Below, one piece after another: positions 37,576 to 46,827 of a DNA stretch of 64,000 bases. The position numbers and the translations under genes were made by a program. The stretch covers positions 1 through 64,000 of the forward strand of contig JAXMBX010000006.1 of the NCBI GenBank assembly GCA_046349635.1. The letters are read 5' to 3'. A model generated the notes under the pieces. The model was not told where the DNA came from. It saw only the letters and a list, made by a program, of their open reading frames with translations, and ran no database searches. Within the stretch, counting starts at the first letter, position 1. Each line of letters begins with the position of its first letter. Source of the DNA: JAXMBX01 sp046349635 (lineage in GTDB: Bacteria > Planctomycetota > Planctomycetia > Planctomycetales > Planctomycetaceae).

Positions 37576-38193
37576 TCAGGGTTCCTCGTTTGATTCCTTC
37601 TTTTTGTCCTGTTCCTGGCGTGCGCTGCAGAGCAGGTTTTCGGGATCCCACTGGAGTCTCCCTTCTTTCAGTTCCGCGATGATTGACCGCACCCATTGCA
37701 GTTCCGCGTGTGCGACCGAGAGGATGTATTCCGCTTCGATCAGGGGCAAACGTCCGATGACAGGATGCATCTTTTCCATGACCGCCTGCATGGCGATCAA
37801 CTTGCATTCCAGTTGCTGCACGCGGAGTTCCAGGGAATCCCGCGCCTCTTCCGGCGGCAACAGGCCGATGAAACTCAGAGCCGCTACGAATGTGGAAGGG
37901 GTCCGCTCGGGAGTGGTGAGGAGTTCGCGCAGCCACTCCTGCAGCGTCAGTTCTCCTTCGGGGGTCAAGCGGTAGACCGTCCGGTCGGGGCGTCGTCCTT
38001 CTTTCTCTTCACCGACGGCAATGATCAGTTTGTCCCGGACGCCTCGGGCGACCGCGTGGTACAGCGATCCGCGCTTGAGCTGCAGGAAGACGTTCTTGTG
38101 GCGCTGGACGATGAGCCTCTGCATCTCGTAGGGATGCATCTCCCGTTCGCGGAGGAGGCAGAGGACAGTCAGATCCCAGAGGCTGGGGGGCAT
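37576..38193 (-). CDS. PadR family transcriptional regulator
   Basis: This 205-residue protein has an N-terminal winged helix (LTVLCLLREREMHPYEMQRLI, LKRGSLYHAVARG, RPDRTVYRLTPEGELTLQEWL) and a C-terminal helical dimerisation region of the Vir family. The start at 38193 has AGGAGAG just upstream. It is divergent from the RND efflux operon (first start 38610) and lies ahead of the membrane propeller gene, so both are plausible targets. PadR proteins usually repress transporters and are released by small aromatic or toxic ligands. Confidence 0.92.
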   Translation of the reverse strand: MPPSLWDLTVLCLLREREMHPYEMQRLIVQRHKNVFLQLKRGSLYHAVARGVRDKLIIAVGEEKEGRRPDRTVYRLTPEGELTLQEWLRELLTTPERTPSTFVAALSFIGLLPPEEARDSLELRVQQLECKLIAMQAVMEKMHPVIGRLPLIEAEYILSVAHAELQWVRSIIAELKEGRLQWDPENLLCSARQEQDKKKESNEEP

Positions 38194-38609
38194 ACATCTC
38201 TCCTGAAATAGCTCAGATGAACTATATGGATGCTGGGTCGTATGTGCAAGAGGATCTGGGTTCAGACGCAATTTCATGTGTTGAAATGGTTTATGAGTTT
38301 TTGGTGAAGTCGGGGTCGTCTGGAGTTTTGGTCTCTGGAGGTTGGATACGCTCGTTTTCCTAGCCCGGATGACCGTTCTCAGATGATCGCGATCAAGAAT
38401 TCTGTCCTCCTCCAGAACTTTCTCAATCTTCTTTTAAGGGGGATCTGAAACAATGAGAACAGTGTCCCGCAGAGACTCGAGAGTTCCGGATTGCTGATTC
38501 TTAATCGTTGCCATCTCATTGATTTACATCATTCGCGAGCCCCCTCCGAACGATTACAATCGTGGTTACATCGATGTGCCTCCGACGTTCTTCATGAAAG
38601 CCGATTTTG
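38194..38609. other. divergent regulatory region between padR-like gene and RND operon
   Basis: These 416 bases hold no gene. They must carry both promoters. Besides the PadR-type site listed next, I see an A/T-rich stretch near 38270-38300 but no firm -10/-35 boxes. Confidence 0.5.
38208..38225. promoter_or_regulatory. candidate PadR operator
   Basis: ATAG (38208-38211) and CTAT (38222-38225) are inverted around 10 bases, 15 bases ahead of the PadR start. PadR sites are commonly short inverted repeats with an 8-10 base spacer close to the regulator's own start. The arms are short, so this is tentative. Confidence 0.3.
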
Positions 38610-39872
38610 ATGGATTCGTATCGACATTCCGGACGGGAGCTCGCCCCGGAGCCGGAGAGTGCCAAATCCGGAGCGGAAATCCTGGCGTCGTCCCCCCTCC
38701 CCGCTCCTGCACCCGCTGGGCCGAAGCGTGGGATCTGGCTGTGGTTGTTCCTGATCGCCCTCGTCGCTTCCGGATGGTTCTTCCGTGACAAGTGGCTGCC
38801 GTATGTTAAGAATCTGACCGGCTCTCGCGCCGCTCCCCAGGGACGATCCGGACGGGGTCCCGTTCCCGTGGTCACCGCCACGGCCCGCACGCGTGACATC
38901 AATGTCTATTTGAATGGTCTCGGGACCGTGACCGCGTTTCAGTCCGTGACCATGCGCAGCCGTGTGGAAGGAGAACTGATCAAGGTTAACTTTACGGAAG
39001 GGGAGATGGTCAAGGAGGGGGATGTTCTAGCCGAGATCGACCCGCGCCCTTACGAGGTGCAGTTGAAGCAGGCGCAGGGGCAGTTGATGCGGGACGAAGC
39101 GACGCACACCGCGGGGGAATTGACCCTCAAACGGTACAAGCAACTCCTCACCACGAAAACGATCACCGCGCAGGAAGTGGATGAGCAGACGGCGGTCGTC
39201 CAGCAAAGTGCGGGGACGATCGAAACCGACCGGGGACTCGTCGATAACGCGAAACTGCAGCTCACGTATTGCAAGATCACCGCTCCGATCAGCGGGCGTA
39301 TCGGTCTGCGTCTTGTGGACAGGGGGAATATCGTCCGCGCCAATGACGTGAACGGCCTGGCGGTCATCACGCAGCTTCAGCCGATCTCGCTCGTGTTTTC
39401 CATTCCGCAGGATGAAATCGTCCGCCTGCAGTCCAAGCTGAATGCGGGAAAGACACTCACTTGTCTTGCTCATGACCGTGACCTCAAGGTCAAGATCGCC
39501 ACGGGGACGCTCGGGGCGATTGACAACCAGGTGGATCCGATGACGGGGACGGTCAAACTGAAAGCGGTGTTCGACAACAAGGACAACGCGCTGTTCCCCA
39601 ACCAGTTCGTGAACGCGCGGCTGCTGCTGGACACTATCAAAGGGGCGATCGTTGTTCCCACCGCCGCGATTCAGCGCGGGCCGAATGGTTCCTTCGTGTA
39701 CATCGTCAAAGACGACAGCACCGTGGACGTGCGGATGATCGAAGTGGGGCAGGCAGAGGGGACTGACTCCGAAATCAAGAAGGGGCTCGCCGTCGGGGAT
39801 GTTGTTGTCACGGAAGGTCTCGACAAACTCCAGCCCAAGGCCAAGGTTGCCCTCCGTGAGAAAAACCGCTAG
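38610..39872 (+). CDS. mdtA: RND efflux periplasmic adaptor (membrane fusion protein), MdtA-like
   Basis: This 420-residue protein has a single N-terminal anchor (IWLWLFLIALVASGWFF at about 42-58), a beta-barrel/lipoyl half VTMRSRVEGELIKVNFTEGEMVKEGDVLAEIDPRPYE, a helical hairpin, the second lipoyl half YCKITAPISGRIGLRLVDRGNIV, and the closing strands DTIKGAIVVPTAAIQRGPNGSFVYIV. It bridges the inner-membrane pumps encoded next to an outer-membrane channel not seen here. The frame stops at 39872, but removing one A from AAAAA at 39860-39864 would extend it by about 50 residues to 40020, overlapping the next start as ATGA; MdtA proteins often have such a hydrophilic tail. Confidence 0.92.
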   Translation: MDSYRHSGRELAPEPESAKSGAEILASSPLPAPAPAGPKRGIWLWLFLIALVASGWFFRDKWLPYVKNLTGSRAAPQGRSGRGPVPVVTATARTRDINVYLNGLGTVTAFQSVTMRSRVEGELIKVNFTEGEMVKEGDVLAEIDPRPYEVQLKQAQGQLMRDEATHTAGELTLKRYKQLLTTKTITAQEVDEQTAVVQQSAGTIETDRGLVDNAKLQLTYCKITAPISGRIGLRLVDRGNIVRANDVNGLAVITQLQPISLVFSIPQDEIVRLQSKLNAGKTLTCLAHDRDLKVKIATGTLGAIDNQVDPMTGTVKLKAVFDNKDNALFPNQFVNARLLLDTIKGAIVVPTAAIQRGPNGSFVYIVKDDSTVDVRMIEVGQAEGTDSEIKKGLAVGDVVVTEGLDKLQPKAKVALREKNR

Positions 39873-40016
39873 CGATAAGAACAGCACGGACAAATCCAAA
39901 CCCGGCTCCCCGGAAGCGAAAGTTCCCCCGGAAGCCGCGTCTCGTGCTTCTTCGGATCAGAAAACTGCAACGGACGCGCAGCCCTCTCGGAAACCGGGAA
40001 CGCCCAAGGGTAAGGA

Positions 40017-43000
40017 ATGAATCTCTCGCGGCCCTTTATTCTCAGGCCGGTCGCCACGGTTCTGTTCATGGTCGCCATTCTGCTCGCAGGAATGGTCGCC
40101 CACCGCCAGCTTCCGGTCTCCGCCCTGCCGCAGGTGGATTATCCGACCATCCAGATCGTCACGTTCTATCCCGGGGCGGGTCCGGATGTGATGGCTTCGT
40201 TCAGGACAAGCGCCCTCGAACGTCAATTCGGCCAGGTTCCGGGGCTGGCGCAGATGACCTCGACCAGTTCCGATGGTTGCTCGGTCATCACGCTGCAGTT
40301 CGTGCTCGAACTTGATATCGACGTGGCCGCGCAGCAGGTCCAGGCGGGGATCAACGCGGCGACGAACTTCCTTCCCCGGGATCTCCCCAATCCGCCGATC
40401 TATACGAAGACCAATCCGGCGGACGCCCCGATCCTGACCCTGGCTCTCTCCTCGAAAACGCTTCCTCTCCCCAAGGTTGAGGATCTGGCGGACACGCGTT
40501 TCGCTCAGAAGATTTCGCAGCTTTCGGGGGTCGGGATGGTGAGCGTGAGCGGGGGGCAGAAGCCTGCGGTACGGATCCAGGCGAACCCGACGGCACTCTC
40601 TTCCCTGGGGATGAACCTGGAGGATCTGCGTGCCGCGGCCGCGCAGGCGAACGTCAACCAGGCGAAGGGGAACTTCGACGGCAGCCGGCAGGCGTATACC
40701 ATCGGTGCCAACGATCAGCTTTTCACCAGCGACCAGTATCGCAAGGTGATCATCGCTTACCGGGACGGTGCCCCGATCCACATTGGAGACGTCGCCGACG
40801 TCATCGATGACATCGAGAATGTCCGCCAGGCGGCCTGGATGAACGACACCCCGGCCGTGGTCGTCAACATCCAGCGCCAGCCGGGGGCGAACATCATCGA
40901 GGTTGTGGACCGGATCAAGGCCCTCCTGCCGCAGCTCAAGGATACCCTTCCCGCGTCGGTCTCCATCGATATCCTGACCGATCGGACCGTCACGATTCGT
41001 GCGTCGGTGGAGGATGTGCAGCATGAATTGCTGATGACGGTCGGGCTGGTGGTGCTGGTGATTTTCCTGTTCCTGCGGAACGTCCGGGCGACCATCATCC
41101 CCAGCGTGGCGGTCCCGCTGTCGCTGATCGGGACTTTCGCGGTGATGTATCTGCTGAACTACAGCCTCAATAATCTCACGCTGATGGCGCTCACCATCTC
41201 GACGGGTTTTGTCGTTGATGACGCCATCGTGATGATTGAAAACATCATGCGGTACATCGAGGAGGGAAAAGCCCCGCGCGAGGCGGCACTCAAGGGGGCG
41301 TCTGAAATCGGGTTCACGATTGTCTCCCTGAGCGTTTCGTTGATCGCCGTGTTGATTCCCCTGCTGTTCATGGGGGATATCGTGGGGCGTCTGTTCCGGG
41401 AATTCGCGGTCACGCTCAGCGTGACGATTCTCGTGTCGGCGGTCGTTTCCCTGACGTTGACGCCGATGATGTGTGCGAAACTCCTCAAGCACCAGACCTC
41501 CGCCAGCCACGGCTGGATGTACCGCGCGTTTGAGGCCTCTTTTAACGCGATGATCTGGGTTTACGACCGGACTCTCGCATGGGTTCTGCGTCACCAGAGT
41601 CTCACGATGTTCGTCTCCGTAATGACGCTCATCGTGACTGTCGAACTCTACTGGCAGATTCCCAAAGGGTTCTTCCCGGTGCAGGACACGGGGGTCATTC
41701 TGGGGATCTCCGAGGCCCCCCAGACCATCTCCTTCTCCGCGATGTCCAGCCGTCAGCAGGCGCTCAATAAGGAAATCCTCAAGGATCCGGCTGTGGAGAG
41801 CCTGTCGAGTTTCATCGGCATCGACGGCACGAACACCACCCTGAACAGTGGCCGTATTCAGATCAACCTCAAGCCGCTCCATGAGAGAAAGTTGTCCGCC
41901 GAGGCGGTCATCCGCCGTTTGCAGAAGCGTCTGCACGATGTCGAGGGGATTACGCTCTTCATGCAATCGGTGCAGGATCTGACGGTCGAGACCCGCGTCA
42001 GCCGGACGCAGTACCAGTACAGCCTCGAAGATCCCGACCCCAAGGAACTGGGGGAATGGGCACCGAAGTTCGTGGAGAAGTTGCAGTCACTCGCGCAGCT
42101 CCGGGACGTGGCCAGCGACCAGCAAAATTCCGGCCTGCAGATGCGGGTGATCATCAATCGCGACACGGCCTCGCGTCTCGGCATCACGCCGCAGATGGTG
42201 GATGATGCCCTCTACAACGCTTTCGGCCAGCGGCAGGTCTCCACGATGTTCACCCAGCTCAACCAGTATCGCCTGGTGTTGGAAGTGAAGCGGAATTTCC
42301 GGAACAGTATCCGGGACCTGGCTGACATCTACATCCACCCGCCAGTGGGGAATCCCGTCCCGCTCAGTGCCTTCTGTGACTTTGAAGAGGGGACGACTCC
42401 GCTCTCCATCAACCACCAGGGGCAGTTCCCCGTGGTGACGGTCTCTTTCAACCTGGCGCCCGGGATCTCCCTGGGGGAAGCGGTTGAAGCGATTGATGGA
42501 GCACGTCAGCAGATTGCGATGCCCCCGTCGATCGTCTGCGGATTCCAGGGGACCGCCGCCGCATTCCTGGCGTCTGAAAAGAACACGCCCCTTCTGATTC
42601 TGGCCGCGGTCATTACGGTCTACATCGTCCTCGGTGTGCTGTATGAGAGTTACATTCACCCGATCACGATTCTCTCCACCCTGCCCTCTGCCGGCGTGGG
42701 TGCGCTGGTTGCGTTGATGCTGTGCGGATCGGACCTCAACGTGATCGCCCTGATCGGGATCATTCTGTTGATCGGGATCGTGAAGAAAAACGCGATCATG
42801 ATGATCGACTTCGCCCTCGATGCGCAGCGGACGCAGGGGAAATCTCCGCGCGAGGCGATTTTTGAGGCGTGCCTGCTGCGGTTCCGCCCGATCATGATGA
42901 CGACGATGGCGGCTTTGCTGGGAGCGGTGCCGCTGGCCTTCAGTACCGGAACCGGGGCCGAACTTCGCCGTCCGCTGGGGATCACGATTATAGGGGGTCT

Positions 43001-43139
43001 CGTTTTCAGCCAGATTCTGACGCTCTATACGACCCCGGTCATCTATCTTTGGTTTGATAGTCTCGCGGCGTATCTGGGAATGGAATCTTCCGGCCCCCTG
43101 CAGGTCGAGCCGGTGCATGTTGAGGAGTCCCCGGCATGA
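40017..43139 (+). CDS. mdtB: RND multidrug efflux permease, MdtB-like
   Basis: This 1040-residue protein is a full HAE1-type RND pump with 12 helices. The N-terminus is FILRPVATVLFMVAILLAG, and the proton-relay Asp pair is in GFVVDDAIVMIEN (TM4). Two large periplasmic porter loops and the TM10 Lys in LLIGIVKKNAIMMIDFA are present. MdtB and MdtC form a B2C trimer in E. coli, and the arrangement adaptor-permease-permease here is the same. Start has AAGGA just upstream. The stop overlaps the next start (ATGA). Confidence 0.93.
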   Translation: MNLSRPFILRPVATVLFMVAILLAGMVAHRQLPVSALPQVDYPTIQIVTFYPGAGPDVMASFRTSALERQFGQVPGLAQMTSTSSDGCSVITLQFVLELDIDVAAQQVQAGINAATNFLPRDLPNPPIYTKTNPADAPILTLALSSKTLPLPKVEDLADTRFAQKISQLSGVGMVSVSGGQKPAVRIQANPTALSSLGMNLEDLRAAAAQANVNQAKGNFDGSRQAYTIGANDQLFTSDQYRKVIIAYRDGAPIHIGDVADVIDDIENVRQAAWMNDTPAVVVNIQRQPGANIIEVVDRIKALLPQLKDTLPASVSIDILTDRTVTIRASVEDVQHELLMTVGLVVLVIFLFLRNVRATIIPSVAVPLSLIGTFAVMYLLNYSLNNLTLMALTISTGFVVDDAIVMIENIMRYIEEGKAPREAALKGASEIGFTIVSLSVSLIAVLIPLLFMGDIVGRLFREFAVTLSVTILVSAVVSLTLTPMMCAKLLKHQTSASHGWMYRAFEASFNAMIWVYDRTLAWVLRHQSLTMFVSVMTLIVTVELYWQIPKGFFPVQDTGVILGISEAPQTISFSAMSSRQQALNKEILKDPAVESLSSFIGIDGTNTTLNSGRIQINLKPLHERKLSAEAVIRRLQKRLHDVEGITLFMQSVQDLTVETRVSRTQYQYSLEDPDPKELGEWAPKFVEKLQSLAQLRDVASDQQNSGLQMRVIINRDTASRLGITPQMVDDALYNAFGQRQVSTMFTQLNQYRLVLEVKRNFRNSIRDLADIYIHPPVGNPVPLSAFCDFEEGTTPLSINHQGQFPVVTVSFNLAPGISLGEAVEAIDGARQQIAMPPSIVCGFQGTAAAFLASEKNTPLLILAAVITVYIVLGVLYESYIHPITILSTLPSAGVGALVALMLCGSDLNVIALIGIILLIGIVKKNAIMMIDFALDAQRTQGKSPREAIFEACLLRFRPIMMTTMAALLGAVPLAFSTGTGAELRRPLGITIIGGLVFSQILTLYTTPVIYLWFDSLAAYLGMESSGPLQVEPVHVEESPA

Positions 43140-46100
43140 ACCTTTCCACGCCGTTTATCAACCGCCCAGTGGGGACTTCGCTGCTCACGGCGGCCATCGT
43201 CCTGGCGGGTGCGATCGGTTATCAGTTGCTGCCCGTCTCTCCGCTCCCGCAAGTGGAGTTTCCGACCATCCAGGTGAGTGCGAACCTGCCGGGGGCCAGC
43301 CCCGAGACGATGGCCTCGGCGGTCGCGACTCCGCTGGAACGCCAGTTCGGACGGATCGCGGGGATCACGGAGATGACCTCTTCCAGTTCGATGGGATCGA
43401 CCTCCATCACGATCCAGTTCGATCTCGATCGAGACATCGAGGCGGCTTCGCGCGATGTGCAGGCCGCGATCAACGCCGCGCGGGGACAGCTTCCCGCCAA
43501 CCTTCCGAGCAATCCCTCCTATCGCAAGGTGAATCCGGCCGATTCGCCGATCATGATTCTCGCCCTGACTTCCGAAACTTACACGAAGGCGAAGATGTAC
43601 GACGTGGCCTCGACCATCCTGCAGCAGAAGCTGGCGCAGGTGGAGGGGGTCGGCCAGGCTTACGTGGGCGGCGGTTCCACGCCGGCAGTCCGCGTCGATG
43701 TGAACCCCACCTTCCTCAACAACTATAACGTTTCGCTGGAAGACGTCCGCACGGTGCTCGGACTGGTGAATGCCAACCGCCCGAAGGGGCAGATCTCCGA
43801 TGATCAGCACTCCTGGTCGCTCAGCGCCACCGACCAGCTGTTCAATGCGGAGGATTATCAAAAAGTCATCATTGCGTATCGCAATGGTGCCCCCATCCGC
43901 CTCGCCGACGTGGCCGAGGTGACGGACTCCGTCGAGGACATTCGGACTCTGGGTTTCTTTAACGGGCGGCCTTCGATCTCCCTGATGATCTACCGCCAGC
44001 CGGGGGCCAATATCGTCGCCACCGTCGACCGGATTCGGGATCTTCTTCCCCAGCTAAATGCCCAGATCCCCGCCGAGATGGAACTGGAAGTCTCCATGGA
44101 CCGGACCGCCACCATCCGGGCTTCCCTGCACGACGTCCAGATCACGCTCATGATCTCCATCGGCCTGGTCATTCTCGTCGTGTTTCTTTTTCTGCGGGAT
44201 ATTCGCGCGACCCTGATTCCCAGCGTCGCCGTTCCGGTCTCTCTGGTGGGGACGTTTGCGGTGATGTACCTGCTGGACTACAGCCTCGACAATCTTTCGC
44301 TCATGGCGCTGACGATTGCCACGGGGTTTGTCGTCGATGATGCGATTGTGGTCATTGAGAATATTTCGCGGCATCTGGAAAAAGGGATGTCTCCCCTGCG
44401 TGCATCGCTCCTGGGAGCACGAGAAATCGGCTTCACGGTGTTCTCGATCAGCATCTCCCTTGTCGCGGTCTTCATTCCCATCCTGTTAATGGGAGGGATT
44501 GTGGGGCGGCTCTTCCGGGAATTCGCCGTGACGCTCTCGGTCGCCATTGCGGTGTCGATGATCGTGTCTCTGACGGCCACCCCCGCGATGTGTGCCCACC
44601 TGCTCAAACCGCTTAAGCAGCAGCGGCGCGGCAAGCTGTACCTGTTCAGTGAAGCCATTTTCGACTGGGTGCTGCGCGGCTACGAATGGTCCCTCTCCTG
44701 GGTGCTGAAGCATCAGCCTTTGATGCTCATTGTCACGATTGCCACGGTGGGGCTCACGATCTATCTCTACACCATCGTCCCAAAGGGATTTTTTCCGCAG
44801 CAGGATACGGGCCGTCTGATTGGTTCGATCCAGGCCGATCAGGATACCTCTTTCCAGGAGATGTCCCGCCTACTCAAGCAATTCGCCAATGTGGTCTCTG
44901 AGGATCCGGCCGTGCAGAGTGTGATCGCGTTCGCCGGCGGATCGTTCGGCGGTGCGTCCAACTCCGGGCGGATGTTCGTCATGCTCAAGCCTTTGGGTGA
45001 GCGAAAAAATTCCGACCCCAATAAGAAACTCCTCACTGCGGACGAAGTGATGGCCCGCCTGCGTGGCAAAGCCTCGCGCATCCCCGGGGCCATGCTGCTT
45101 CTGCAATCCTCCCAGGATCTGCGCATCGGCGGACGGGGTTCCAGTGCGCAGTTCCAGTACACCGTGCGGGGGGACGACCTTGCGGAGTTGAATGCCTGGG
45201 GTGACAAACTTATCCGGGAAATTCGCAAGATTCCCGGCATTGTTGATGTGAATACCGATCAGCAGAACCGGGGGTTGCAGACCCGGCTGCAGATCGACCG
45301 TCTTACGGCGGCGCGCCTGGGTGTCACCATGTCCGTCATCGATAACACGCTGTACGATGCGTTCGGACAGCGGCAGGTCTCCACGATGTACAAATCGCTG
45401 AACCAGTATCACGTCGTGATGCAGGCCGAGCAGGATTTTGCACAAACGCCCGAGTCCCTGCAGCACATCTTTGTCAAAGGGAACTCCGACACGCACATCC
45501 CTCTGAAGTCGTTGTACCGGATGACTTCGAGCAACTCGGCTTTATCCGCCAATCACTCCAGCCAGTTTCCTTCCGTGACGATTTCGTTCAATCTCCCGCC
45601 GGGGATCTCTCTCGGCGAAGTGGTCGATCGGGTGGAGCAGGCGGTCCGCGATCTCGGGATGCCGGAGAACATTCAGGGGAAGTTCCAGGGGACCGCGCAG
45701 GCGTTTCAGTCTTCGCTACGCGATCAGCCTCTACTGATCCTGTTTGCGTTGATCACCGTCTATATCGTGCTGGGGATTCTCTATGAGAGTTACATTCACC
45801 CGCTGACGATTCTGTCGACGCTCCCCTCAGCAGGGGTCGGTGCGCTGCTGGCGTTGTTGATCTGCGGGATGGAACTGAATGTTCTGGGGCTGATCGGGAT
45901 TCTGCTGTTGATCGGAATCGTCAAGAAGAATGCGATCATGATGATCGACTTCGCGATTGAAGCGGAACGGGCGGAAGGGAAGAGTCCCGAGGAATCGATT
46001 TTTGAAGCCTGCATTCTCCGCTTCCGTCCGATTGTGATGACGACACTGGCGGCGCTATTGGGGGGCTTGCCGCTGGCGTTGGGGACCGGCAACGGCTCCG

Positions 46101-46279
46101 AACTCCGCCGTCCGTTGGGGGTGGCGATCGTGGGGGGGCTGATCTTCAGCCAACTCCTGACTCTGTACACCACGCCGGTGATTTATTTGTATCTGGACCG
46201 GCTGAGTTCCCGCCGTCCGCAGGAATTGCTCTCCCGCCACAAGGACGCCGCGCCGCAGAAATCGCTCGATTTCGCGTGA
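43136..46279 (+). CDS. mdtC: RND multidrug efflux permease, MdtC-like
   Basis: This 1047-residue second pump subunit starts FINRPVGTSLLTAAIVLAGAIGY and carries GFVVDDAIVVIEN and LLIGIVKKNAIMMIDFAIEAE. It is clearly a paralogue of the preceding protein. It is translationally coupled to it through a 4-base overlap. No outer-membrane factor gene follows, so the complex must use a TolC-type protein encoded elsewhere. Confidence 0.93.
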   Translation: MNLSTPFINRPVGTSLLTAAIVLAGAIGYQLLPVSPLPQVEFPTIQVSANLPGASPETMASAVATPLERQFGRIAGITEMTSSSSMGSTSITIQFDLDRDIEAASRDVQAAINAARGQLPANLPSNPSYRKVNPADSPIMILALTSETYTKAKMYDVASTILQQKLAQVEGVGQAYVGGGSTPAVRVDVNPTFLNNYNVSLEDVRTVLGLVNANRPKGQISDDQHSWSLSATDQLFNAEDYQKVIIAYRNGAPIRLADVAEVTDSVEDIRTLGFFNGRPSISLMIYRQPGANIVATVDRIRDLLPQLNAQIPAEMELEVSMDRTATIRASLHDVQITLMISIGLVILVVFLFLRDIRATLIPSVAVPVSLVGTFAVMYLLDYSLDNLSLMALTIATGFVVDDAIVVIENISRHLEKGMSPLRASLLGAREIGFTVFSISISLVAVFIPILLMGGIVGRLFREFAVTLSVAIAVSMIVSLTATPAMCAHLLKPLKQQRRGKLYLFSEAIFDWVLRGYEWSLSWVLKHQPLMLIVTIATVGLTIYLYTIVPKGFFPQQDTGRLIGSIQADQDTSFQEMSRLLKQFANVVSEDPAVQSVIAFAGGSFGGASNSGRMFVMLKPLGERKNSDPNKKLLTADEVMARLRGKASRIPGAMLLLQSSQDLRIGGRGSSAQFQYTVRGDDLAELNAWGDKLIREIRKIPGIVDVNTDQQNRGLQTRLQIDRLTAARLGVTMSVIDNTLYDAFGQRQVSTMYKSLNQYHVVMQAEQDFAQTPESLQHIFVKGNSDTHIPLKSLYRMTSSNSALSANHSSQFPSVTISFNLPPGISLGEVVDRVEQAVRDLGMPENIQGKFQGTAQAFQSSLRDQPLLILFALITVYIVLGILYESYIHPLTILSTLPSAGVGALLALLICGMELNVLGLIGILLLIGIVKKNAIMMIDFAIEAERAEGKSPEESIFEACILRFRPIVMTTLAALLGGLPLALGTGNGSELRRPLGVAIVGGLIFSQLLTLYTTPVIYLYLDRLSSRRPQELLSRHKDAAPQKSLDFA

Positions 46280-46341
46280 GCGTTTCCCCGTTGGATGTTG
46301 AGTGACCGAACTCCCTTGTTGTCCATGCGTTTTAATCGGGC

Positions 46342-46392
46342 GTTCTAAAAAAATAGAATCCCTCTTGCGTTCTCATTCTAGTTTTATAGAAT
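46342..46392. promoter_or_regulatory. tandem BlaI/MecI-type operators
   Basis: Two inverted repeats precede the blaI-like gene: TTCTA-AAAAAA-TAGAA (46343-46358) and ATTCTA-GTTTTA-TAGAAT (46375-46392). Their centres are 33 bases apart, about three helical turns, so two repressor dimers could bind on the same face. BlaI-family regulators bind such 6-base arm palindromes ahead of their own operon. Confidence 0.75.
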
Positions 46393-46434
46393 CAAGGCCG
46401 TCGGATTTCTCACATCCTGTTTGGGAGCTTTCAC

Positions 46435-46827
46435 ATGCCCCGTCCGCCGACGCCACACCCCACCGATGGGGAACTCGAAATCCTGCACGTCCTCTGGGAT
46501 CTCGGTTCCGCCCCGCTGAGTGAGATCTGCAGCACACTCCGTCGGCAGCGACCCGTGGCGACCACCACCGTGGCGACCATGCTCAAGCTGATGGAGGAAA
46601 AACAGCTCGTCAAAAAATCGCAGGGGGAAAAAACCTACCTCTGGGCCGCCCGTATTTCGCGGCAGTCCGCGACGCGGGGTTTTGTCCGGAAGCTGCTCGA
46701 TCGCGCCTTCGACGGTTCCGCGCAACGATTAGTCGCCCATCTTCTGCAGGAGGGGCAGCTTTCCGCCAAGGAGCGGGCGGAACTCCGCAAACTCCTCGAT
46801 GACAAATCGCAGGAGAAAAAATCATGA
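46435..46827 (+). CDS. blaI: BlaI/MecI/CopY family transcriptional repressor
   Basis: This 130-residue winged-helix protein reads TDGELEILHVLWDLGSAPLSEI and TTTVATMLKLMEEKQLVKKSQGEKTYLWAARIS, the usual BlaI DNA-binding domain, followed by a C-terminal dimer/cleavage helix (FDGSAQRLVAHLLQEG). The twin palindromes at 46342-46392 are the likely operators for autorepression. It overlaps the M56 peptidase gene by four bases (ATGA). Induction would require signal-dependent cleavage by the M56 protein or a protease it controls. Confidence 0.93.
   Translation: MPRPPTPHPTDGELEILHVLWDLGSAPLSEICSTLRRQRPVATTTVATMLKLMEEKQLVKKSQGEKTYLWAARISRQSATRGFVRKLLDRAFDGSAQRLVAHLLQEGQLSAKERAELRKLLDDKSQEKKS

Noticed and set aside
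39799..40020. Separate 73-codon gene between mdtA and mdtB
   Set aside because: It begins inside mdtA and reads as the missing hydrophilic tail of that protein after a one-base slip, so a separate gene is unlikely.
39957..41966. 669-codon open frame on the minus strand
   Set aside because: It is antisense to mdtB, Arg/His/Asp-rich in a way typical of the reverse strand of GC-rich genes, and has no family pattern.
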